A stretch of 12,462 nucleotides of DNA from Paracoccaceae bacterium (GTDB lineage: Bacteria; Pseudomonadota; Alphaproteobacteria; Rhodobacterales; Rhodobacteraceae), in NCBI GenBank assembly GCA_006227805.1, contig SBFT01000262.1, positions 1 through 12,462 on the forward strand. The letters are read 5' to 3'. A program made the translations under genes and the position numbers. The notes under the pieces were generated by a model. The model was not told where the DNA came from. It worked only from the letters and a program-made list of their open reading frames with translations, and made no database searches. Positions 1 through 4,967 of this stretch are shown here, piece by piece; within the stretch, counting starts at the first letter, position 1, and every line of letters starts with the position of its first letter.

Positions 1-427
1 TCATCGGGCTTTCCGCCAGAGGCAGGCGCCCGACAAAGAGGTTCCCCATGAAGATCGCCCGGCCGTTCTCAGGGAATGCCGGGCAATAGATCGTCTGCGC
101 GGCCCCGAGATCGGCCATCAAAGCCTCGGCCACCGGGCCGATGTTCCCCTCCGCCGTCGAATCGAAGGTGGAGCAGTATTTCCAGAAGAAGTGCCGCGCG
201 CCCGCCGCTTCGAGCCAGCCCTTTGCCGCCCGCGCCTCGGCCACCGCCTCGGCGACCGGCGCGGTGCGGATCTTCAGCGCGATCACCTCGAAGGCGGCGG
301 TGTCGCTTGCGGGTCCTTCGGGCACACCGATGCGCAGCCGCACGGCGACGCCCGCGCGCGCCAGCAGCCCCGCGATATCCGTGGCGCCGGTGAAATCGTC
401 GGCGATGACCCCGAGCAGGATGGTCAT
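1..427 (-). CDS. otnK: 2-oxo-tetronate kinase (four-carbon acid sugar kinase, former DUF1537), C-terminal part outside the window
   Basis: Cytoplasmic ATP-dependent kinase that phosphorylates 2-oxo-tetronate to the 4-phosphate, the step after L-threonate oxidation. Only the first 142 codons are present; the reading frame runs off the left edge. Seen directly: the N-terminal sugar-binding domain begins with a DDFTGATDIAG block at residues 10-20, followed by KYCSTFDST (83-91) and EGNIGPV (93-99), the family's characteristic substrate-binding segments, and PENGR at 119-123. The ATP-binding C-terminal half would be off-window. The ATG at 427 overlaps the stop of ltnD as ATGA, which fixes the start and indicates translational coupling. 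The family's role is established (DUF1537 reassigned as acid-sugar kinases). The exact substrate stereochemistry is inferred from the adjacent ltnD and could instead be a related tetronate. Confidence 0.88.
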   Translation of the reverse strand, partial: MTILLGVIADDFTGATDIAGLLARAGVAVRLRIGVPEGPASDTAAFEVIALKIRTAPVAEAVAEARAAKGWLEAAGARHFFWKYCSTFDSTAEGNIGPVAEALMADLGAAQTIYCPAFPENGRAIFMGNLFVGRLPLAESPM

Positions 428-1311
428 GCGTCCTCGCCCGGCAGGCGCAGGCCCGCCTGGCGCGCATAGACCTTGGCGACGGCGGCATCGTCCTCGGCCC
501 CCAGCCCCATCGCGGCGGCGGCCCTGAAGCGCGCCAGCGCGGTTTCGGTCAGGGGCGCGTCGAAGCCCGCGCCCCGGGCGATGTCCAGCACGATCCCCAG
601 GTCCTTGGGCCAGATGTTGACCGACGATCTCGGCGTGTAGTCGCCATCGACGATGTGCGGCGCGCGGTTCTCGAGCATCCAGGAAGTGCCCGCGCATTTC
701 GAGATCACGTCGAGGAACTGCCGGGGCGCGACCCCTTGCGTCATGCCGAAGGTCAGCGCCTCGGCCATGGCGGCGATGTGGACGCCCGCCAGCAACTGGT
801 TCACCGCCTTCATCGCCGAACCCGGCCCGGCGGCGTCGCCCAGGGCGAAGACCGTGGCGGCGGTCGCGTCCAGCACCGGCCGTGCTGCGGCGAAGGCCTG
901 CGGGGTGCCCGCCGCCATGACCGACAATTGCCCGGCGGCAGCCTTGGCCGCCCCGCCCGAGATCGGCGCATCGAGGTAATGCACACCGGCCCGGGCGCAG
1001 CGCGCCTCCATGTCGCGCGCGAACCCGGGCGGCACCGTGGCGCAGGAGACGACGACCGCCCCCGCCCCCAGCCCCGGCACGATGCCCGCCTCGCCGAACA
1101 GGACGGCCTCGGTCTGGGCGGCGTTCAGGACGACGCAGACCACCGCCTCGAGCCGCGCGGGATCGGGGTCGTCCTGCTGTCCGCCCTCGGCGCGGAACCG
1201 GGCGACGGGCCCGGGGTTCACGTCCAGCCCCCAGACCTGGTGCCCGGCCCGCACCAGCGAAGCGGCCATGCCGTATCCCATCGACCCCAGGCCGAAGACC
1301 GCGACCCGCAT
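424..1311 (-). CDS. ltnD: L-threonate dehydrogenase, beta-hydroxyacid dehydrogenase family
   Basis: NAD-dependent oxidation of L-threonate at C2 to 2-oxo-tetronate, the substrate of the kinase encoded next. The protein is 295 residues, the usual length for 3-hydroxyisobutyrate-dehydrogenase-like enzymes. Visible motifs: the dinucleotide-binding GLGSMG at residues 7-12, the substrate loop DAPISGGAAK at 114-123, the catalytic lysine K168 in SAMKAVNQLLAG with N171, and PKDLGIVLD (235-243), where the second family lysine is K236. The start ATG at 1311 is 2 bp after the dctM stop (the TAG is at 1314-1316). A modest GGCGGGC upstream could serve as ribosome binding site. A longer in-frame opening extends upstream inside dctM but lacks dehydrogenase sequence. 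Neighbouring otnK and a TRAP transporter make L-threonate the best substrate; tartronate-semialdehyde reductase is the main alternative. Confidence 0.87.
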   Translation of the reverse strand: MRVAVFGLGSMGYGMAASLVRAGHQVWGLDVNPGPVARFRAEGGQQDDPDPARLEAVVCVVLNAAQTEAVLFGEAGIVPGLGAGAVVVSCATVPPGFARDMEARCARAGVHYLDAPISGGAAKAAAGQLSVMAAGTPQAFAAARPVLDATAATVFALGDAAGPGSAMKAVNQLLAGVHIAAMAEALTFGMTQGVAPRQFLDVISKCAGTSWMLENRAPHIVDGDYTPRSSVNIWPKDLGIVLDIARGAGFDAPLTETALARFRAAAAMGLGAEDDAAVAKVYARQAGLRLPGEDA

Positions 1312-1313
1312 GT

Positions 1314-2717
1314 CTAGCCCGCCGCCATCATGGGCAGCCACAACACGATCATCGGAAAGGCCACCAGAAGGGCGATGGTGATGCCGTCTGCGATGAAGAA
1401 CGGCGTCACGCCCTTGAAGACGTCCTGAACGCTGAGGTCGTCGCGCACCCCCGCGACCACGAAGCAGTTGAGCCCGATGGGCGGCGTGATCAGGCAGAAC
1501 TCGGCCATCTTCACGACCAGTATCCCGAACCAGATCGCGCACATGGTCCCGGACATCCCGAAGGTCGAGGCCTCGGCGGTGACGGTCTCGCCGCCGTTCA
1601 GCGCCATGACCGCCGGGTAGACGACAGGCAGCGTCAGCAGAAGCATCCCGATCGCGTCCATGAACATGCCCAGCACCGCATAGGCCAGCAGGATGCAGAT
1701 CAGGATCAGCATCGGCGACATCTCGAGCGAGGTGATCCAGTCCGAGAAGGCGCCGGGCAGGTCGGCGAAACCGAGGAAGCGCACGTAGATCAGGACGCCC
1801 CAGATGATGGTGAAGATCATCACCGTCAGCTTGGCGGTCTCGAGCAGGGCCGATTTCAGCTCGGGCCAGCGCATCCCGCGCCAGACCGCCATCAGGAAGA
1901 CGATGAAGGCGCCGATCGCGCCGCCCTCGGTCGGGGTGCCCCAGGCGTCGCCGAAGGGGTTGTAGACGAAGAAGATGATGATGACGACCACCGCTACGAT
2001 GGGCAGCGCCGGCGGCAGCGAGGCGAAGCGTTGCCGCCAGGTGAAGCCGGTGATCGGCGGGCCCACGGACTTGAAGACGACGGCGATGCCGATGATGATC
2101 AGCGTGTAGATGAGCGCCGAGAACGCGCCCGGGATGAAGCCCGCCAGCAGCAGTTTGCCCACGTCCTGTTCCACGATGATCGCGTAGATGACCAGGATCG
2201 CCGAGGGCGGGATCAGCGAGGCCAGCGTTCCCGCCGCCGCGACGACCCCGGCGGCGAACTTCTTGTTGTAGTTGTTCTCGACCATCTCGGGGATGGCGAT
2301 GCGCGCGAAGACGGCCGAGGTGGCGACCGAGGCGCCCGAGACCGCGGCGAAGCCCGCGGTGGCGAAGACGGTCGAGACCGCCAGCCCGCCCGGCACCCAG
2401 GCGATCCAGCGCTTGGCGGCTTCGAAGAGCGCCCGGGTCAGGCCCGCGTAATAGGCCAGATAGCCGATCAGGATGAAGGTGGGGATCAGCGACAGCGCCT
2501 GGCTCGCCACCTTGGAATGGGGCACCTGGCCGGCGGTCTTGGTGGCGACCGTGATCGCCCAGCCCAGTTGCGCCCAGTCATAGTCGCGCTTGTCCCAGAA
2601 GATCCAGATCAGGCCGATCAGCCCGGCCAGCGCCGCGGCGAAGGCCACGCGCATCCCGAGGACGACCATGACCAGAAGCCCGAGCGAGACATAGATGCCG
2701 ATATCGATCGGGTCCAT
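1314..2717 (-). CDS. dctM: TRAP transporter large permease subunit (DctM family)
   Basis: Inner-membrane ion-coupled translocation subunit of a tripartite ATP-independent periplasmic transporter. The protein is 467 residues, slightly above the family norm of about 430, with the extra length in the N-terminal third and in loops such as the one around FVYNPFGDAWGTPTEGG. It is strongly hydrophobic, with a dozen or so membrane segments. Diagnostic DctM blocks are seen: SGASVAT at 127-133, then GTLASLIPPS at 163-172 followed by AILVIYAIIVEQ, and late in the protein TPPIGLNCFVV. The ATG at 2717 overlaps the dctQ stop by one base (TGATG), with GGGAGGA just upstream, so the start is well supported. 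Partners are the dctQ and dctP products. The cargo is inferred to be L-threonate or a similar tetronate from the downstream ltnD and otnK; family membership alone does not tell it from a C4-dicarboxylate carrier. Confidence 0.93.
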   Translation of the reverse strand: MDPIDIGIYVSLGLLVMVVLGMRVAFAAALAGLIGLIWIFWDKRDYDWAQLGWAITVATKTAGQVPHSKVASQALSLIPTFILIGYLAYYAGLTRALFEAAKRWIAWVPGGLAVSTVFATAGFAAVSGASVATSAVFARIAIPEMVENNYNKKFAAGVVAAAGTLASLIPPSAILVIYAIIVEQDVGKLLLAGFIPGAFSALIYTLIIIGIAVVFKSVGPPITGFTWRQRFASLPPALPIVAVVVIIIFFVYNPFGDAWGTPTEGGAIGAFIVFLMAVWRGMRWPELKSALLETAKLTVMIFTIIWGVLIYVRFLGFADLPGAFSDWITSLEMSPMLILICILLAYAVLGMFMDAIGMLLLTLPVVYPAVMALNGGETVTAEASTFGMSGTMCAIWFGILVVKMAEFCLITPPIGLNCFVVAGVRDDLSVQDVFKGVTPFFIADGITIALLVAFPMIVLWLPMMAAG

Positions 2718-3352
2718 CAGCGATCCTCCCGGCCCGAGACCGCGCTGGCTTCGCGCGCGGCGATGGCGGCGACATCCTCGACCAGGGGGACGGCCACGGG
2801 TTCGGCGCTGCCGGTGCGGATGGCGCGCCCATAGGCCCAGAGCTGCAGCACCAGCCGCAGCCCCAGCACCGAGAAGGCCACCGGCACCAGCAGTTTCGCG
2901 GGCCAGATCGGCAACTTGATGTCGATGGTGCTGTCCCGGCTGAAGAGCGGCGCGTTGATGTCGAAGCTGCGCTGGAAATGCGCCCAGCTGCCCCAGATCA
3001 GCAGCACGATCAGCATGAAGATCAGCAGGGTCGAGATGAACTCGGCGATCCACAGGGCGCGGCCGCGCAGTTTGCCCACGAGGATGTCCATCCGGATATG
3101 GCCGCCGTCGCGCTGGGCATAGGCGATGCCCGAGATCGCGATCAGGGGCATGATGACCTCGATCCAGTCGACATAGCCGCGCACGGGCTGGTTCATCAGG
3201 TTGCGCCCGCCGACCGAATAGACCGCCAGCAGCATCAGCCCGAACACCGCCAGCCCGCTGATCAGTCCGAAGAACTGTTCCAGCCGGTAGAGCGCGCGGT
3301 CGAGCCGGCTGAGCAGCGTGTCGTCGCCGAGGACCGAGGCTTTCATCGCCAT
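2717..3352 (-). CDS. dctQ: TRAP transporter small permease subunit (DctQ family)
   Basis: Small integral-membrane subunit that joins the DctM channel protein in a TRAP transporter. It is 211 residues with four hydrophobic segments (about 28-48, 64-80, 103-124 and 152-173). The conserved DctQ stretch YVDWIEVIMPLIAISG is followed by AYAQRDGGHIRMDIL (78-91), a family hallmark. An alanine-rich, probably cytoplasmic tail of about 30 residues ends the protein. Start choice: AGGAGG lies six bases before the ATG at 3352. A TTG at 3358 and a second ATG at 3346 are also in frame, but their spacing is worse. Its stop overlaps the dctM start. It is separated from dctP by a gap of about 90 bp containing a strong stem-loop, which may lower permease output relative to the binding protein. 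Confidence 0.92.
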   Translation of the reverse strand: MAMKASVLGDDTLLSRLDRALYRLEQFFGLISGLAVFGLMLLAVYSVGGRNLMNQPVRGYVDWIEVIMPLIAISGIAYAQRDGGHIRMDILVGKLRGRALWIAEFISTLLIFMLIVLLIWGSWAHFQRSFDINAPLFSRDSTIDIKLPIWPAKLLVPVAFSVLGLRLVLQLWAYGRAIRTGSAEPVAVPLVEDVAAIAAREASAVSGREDR

Positions 3353-3363
3353 GGCCAACCTCC
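3352..3363 (-). promoter_or_regulatory. Ribosome binding site that decides the dctQ start
   Basis: On the minus strand the sequence reads AGGAGG-TTGGCC-ATG, a consensus Shine-Dalgarno with six-base spacing to the ATG at 3352. This favours that ATG over the in-frame TTG six bases earlier and the ATG six bases later. Confidence 0.7.
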
Positions 3364-3387
3364 TGCGTTCGCTTGTGGGAAGAAGAA

Positions 3388-3427
3388 GGGACGCGCGCGC
3401 ATGGGTTCCCCCACGCCGCGCGCGCCC
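3388..3427 (-). promoter_or_regulatory. Intercistronic GC stem-loop between dctP and dctQ
   Basis: A long imperfect inverted repeat is seen directly. CGCGCGCG at 3392-3399 pairs with the same self-complementary octamer at 3417-3424. The outer GGG/CCC (3388-3390 and 3425-3427) continues the stem past a single bulged A, and the inner ATGGG/CCCAC (with one G-U pair in the minus-strand RNA) closes a short loop. In the mRNA it lies just after the dctP stop. No U-run follows, only a pyrimidine stretch, so a complete terminator is unlikely. The position suggests a 3' stabiliser or partial attenuator that gives more binding protein than permease, as known for other binding-protein operons; that role is inferred. 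Confidence 0.65.
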
Positions 3428-3443
3428 GCCTGGCGTGCCCGGA

Positions 3444-4454
3444 TCAGCTGCCGCTGTTCAGGAAGGCCACGACCGCGTCATAAAGCTCCTGCGCGGGCAG
3501 GCCGCGGGCGGCGTTGTCCGCGATCCATTTCTGGGCCACGGGACCGGCGGCCTTTTCGCGGAACTCGGCCAGGAGCGCCTCGTCATAGGTGATCTGCTGG
3601 ATGCCCTTTTCCTCGAGCAGCGGCCACCATTTGGACATCGTCTCGTTCTCGTAGAAGTCGAGGTAATGCCGCTTGGCCTCTTCGAGCGAGGACATCAGCG
3701 CCTCGCGGTGGCTGTCCGACAGCGCCGCCATCGCATCGGAATTGACGACGATGGGGCAGTTCACGGTGCCGGGGTTCAGGTTGCTCGTCCACCACTTGGC
3801 GGCCTCGGTGATGCCGAAGGACATGTGCGCGTGCGGCGCGAAGGCGACGGTGCGCACGATGCCGGAGTCGAGGGCCTGGCGCGCCTCCTCCGAGGTCACC
3901 GAGGTCGGCACCGCGCCGATCAGCGTCAGCGCCTCGCCGATGCCGCCGGTGGCGCGCACGGTCAGGCCCTGGAAATCGCCCAGCGTCAGGGGCGGCTCGC
4001 CCGCGCCGGCGATGTTGTATTGCGGCAGCGGCGAGGGCATCAGCAGGATGGCGTTCCAGCGCGCGAGGTCCGCGACGGTGGCGGGATGGTTGTAGACCAT
4101 CATCGACACGTCCCATTCCTGTTCCAGCGTGGTCACACCCAGGAAGGGCAGTTCCAGGACGGTGATCGAGGGGTTCTTGTCGGCGTGATAGCCCGCGCAG
4201 AACTGCGCCATCTCGAAGGCGCCGATCGAGATGCCGTCAAGGTTCTCGGTGTTCTTCGACAGGCCGCCATAGCTGATGTTCATGGTGAATTCGCCATTGG
4301 TCTTGGCGCTGACCAGTTCGGCCAGTTTCTCGACATGCTCGGTGAAGGCGCGGCGCTTGCCCCAGAGGGACACGTTCCATTCGGTTGCAGCCGCCTCGGC
4401 GACAAAGGCAAAGGAAATGGCGGCCGCTGCGGCCCCAGTCATCAGTCTTTTCAT
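3444..4454 (-). CDS. dctP: TRAP transporter periplasmic substrate-binding protein (DctP family)
   Basis: Secreted periplasmic receptor that captures the organic acid and delivers it to the DctQM permease. It is 336 residues, typical for the family. A clear signal peptide (MKRLMT, an alanine-rich hydrophobic core, then AEAAA) should be cleaved near residue 23, leaving a mature N-terminus around TEWNVSLWG. Family features include the GLTVRATGG segment, where R167 fits the conserved arginine that grips the ligand carboxylate, and the hinge-like LDSGIVRTVAF at 195-205. The start ATG at 4454 is preceded by GGGAGAG at good spacing. It is the first gene of the left operon and has its own candidate promoter about 50 bp upstream. 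Ligand assignment to L-threonate or another tetronate comes from the downstream enzymes, not from the protein itself. Its HAHMSFG and WWTSNLNPG segments are distinctive but I cannot tie them to a ligand. Confidence 0.9.
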   Translation of the reverse strand: MKRLMTGAAAAAISFAFVAEAAATEWNVSLWGKRRAFTEHVEKLAELVSAKTNGEFTMNISYGGLSKNTENLDGISIGAFEMAQFCAGYHADKNPSITVLELPFLGVTTLEQEWDVSMMVYNHPATVADLARWNAILLMPSPLPQYNIAGAGEPPLTLGDFQGLTVRATGGIGEALTLIGAVPTSVTSEEARQALDSGIVRTVAFAPHAHMSFGITEAAKWWTSNLNPGTVNCPIVVNSDAMAALSDSHREALMSSLEEAKRHYLDFYENETMSKWWPLLEEKGIQQITYDEALLAEFREKAAGPVAQKWIADNAARGLPAQELYDAVVAFLNSGS

Positions 4455-4506
4455 GCAAGTCTCTCCCTGATTGCAGCCCCGTTGATGCAAGGGCGGCTTG
4501 TCAGGG

Positions 4507-4535
4507 ACAGTAGCGCGCACCCCCCCGCCTGCCAA
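4507..4535 (-). promoter_or_regulatory. Candidate sigma-70-type promoter for dctP
   Basis: On the minus strand TTGGCA (4535-4530) is followed by exactly 17 bases and then TACTGT (4512-4507), a recognisable -35/-10 pair. Transcription would begin near 4500, giving a leader of roughly 45 nt before the dctP ATG at 4454. It agrees with consensus at five of six positions in the -35 and at TA...T in the -10. A perfect 14-bp palindrome sits just upstream of the -35. Confidence 0.5.
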
Positions 4536-4550
4536 GAGCGGATGCGCGCG

Positions 4551-4564
4551 GCGCAGGCCTGCGC
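4551..4564. repeat. Perfect 14-bp palindrome upstream of the dctP promoter
   Basis: GCGCAGG followed immediately by its reverse complement CCTGCGC, with no spacer. It is centred roughly 57 bp upstream of the inferred dctP start site, a position suited to an activator. The regulator is unknown. Confidence 0.5.
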
Positions 4565-4618
4565 AGATCGCGGGCGGGGATGGGGCGACTCACGCGGTCG
4601 TGAAGACCCGCGGACCCT

Positions 4619-4633
4619 GCCCGGAAACCGGGC
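4619..4633. repeat. Small inverted repeat, 6-bp arms with AAA loop
   Basis: GCCCGG and CCGGGC flank AAA. It could be a hairpin or a protein site. It is in the same cluster as the other palindromes of this gap and has no adjacent T-run. Confidence 0.35.
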
Positions 4634-4638
4634 GCGCC

Positions 4639-4651
4639 TGACCCGGGGTCA
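4639..4651. repeat. 13-bp palindrome TGACCC-G-GGGTCA
   Basis: Perfect 6-bp arms around a single central G. A GTCAC direct repeat with 10-bp period begins inside its right arm (4648-4652 and 4658-4662), one helical turn apart. This could be an operator; no known family consensus is claimed. Confidence 0.4.
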
Positions 4652-4711
4652 CCTTATGTCACAGGGGCCCGCCGCACCGGACCGCGATGCCGCACCGCAG
4701 AAGCCCCCGGA

Positions 4712-4731
4712 GCGGGCGCGGCCGCGCCCGC
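4712..4731. repeat. Perfect 20-bp GC-only palindrome
   Basis: The left arm GCGGGCGCGG (4712-4721) is followed at once by its exact reverse complement (4722-4731), all G or C. CCGG blocks on each side could extend a cruciform or stem past small mismatches. It lies about midway between the two divergent genes, just before the inverted repeat at 4739. There is no T-run on either strand, so it is not a typical terminator. Confidence 0.55.
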
Positions 4732-4738
4732 GGCCGGT

Positions 4739-4754
4739 TGACACAAGACTGTCA
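4739..4754. promoter_or_regulatory. Inverted repeat TGACA-N6-TGTCA, possible operator
   Basis: Perfect 5-bp arms (4739-4743 and 4750-4754) separated by six bases, 16 bp in all. The left arm forms part of a TTGACA hexamer at 4738-4743, but no good -10 lies at the right distance from it, so it is more likely a protein-binding site than a -35. The geometry fits a dimeric helix-turn-helix regulator; which one is unknown. Confidence 0.4.
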
Positions 4755-4853
4755 TAGAACATTGGCACTTCGCCGGAACCTGGAAACTCATCTTTACAGG
4801 ATCGATTGCTCCTCTGAAAAAAATTTACAATCAAATTCAATAATTTCTGTGCC

Positions 4854-4884
4854 TTATTTATTAATTTTCACGTCCTGATATAGT
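4854..4884 (+). promoter_or_regulatory. Candidate extended -10 promoter for acs
   Basis: TGA-TATAGT at 4876-4884 is an extended -10 element (TGn plus a hexamer matching consensus at five of six bases). A weak TTATTT at 4854-4859 would be the -35 at a long 19-bp spacing. The upstream DNA is strongly AT-rich, including A7T3 at 4817-4826, and may help RNA polymerase binding. The start site would be near 4891, leaving a leader of about 77 nt before acs. Confidence 0.45.
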
Positions 4885-4967
4885 GCGCCGCAAGACGGAT
4901 GGCGCGACATTCGACTTGAAAGCCGGTCATTATCGACCAATCCGCAACGCAGAGGGAGGAGCCTCGC

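Larger units (their letters stand above)
4455..4967. other. Divergent control region between dctP and acs, no gene seen
   Basis: This 513-bp gap separates the leftward TRAP/threonate operon from the rightward acetate operon. I see no convincing small gene. It contains a candidate dctP promoter, a cluster of GC-rich palindromes (4551-4564, 4619-4633, 4639-4651, 4712-4731), a TGACA-N6-TGTCA inverted repeat (4739-4754), direct repeats GTCAC at 4648-4652 and 4658-4662, and an AT-rich stretch from about 4790 to 4883 that ends in an extended -10 for acs. The density of symmetric elements suggests regulation by one or more dimeric proteins. No regulator gene is within the window. Confidence 0.75.

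Noticed and set aside
1314..3053. Upstream extension of dctM to a far start inside dctQ
   Set aside because: The extra N-terminal residues are Arg/Ala/Gly-rich noise read through dctQ in another frame; ATG 2717 has a ribosome binding site and TGATG coupling.
3318..4757. Plus-strand open frame opposite dctP
   Set aside because: The minus strand has a signal peptide, family motifs and a ribosome binding site; the plus frame shows none of these.
4738..4766. TTGACA at 4738 as the -35 of an acs promoter
   Set aside because: No acceptable -10 lies 16-18 bases downstream, and the hexamer is explained by the inverted repeat at 4739-4754.
4815..4870. IHF or FNR-type site in the AT-rich island
   Set aside because: TTGAT-like and TCAA pieces occur, but the spacing and partner half-sites do not match either consensus.
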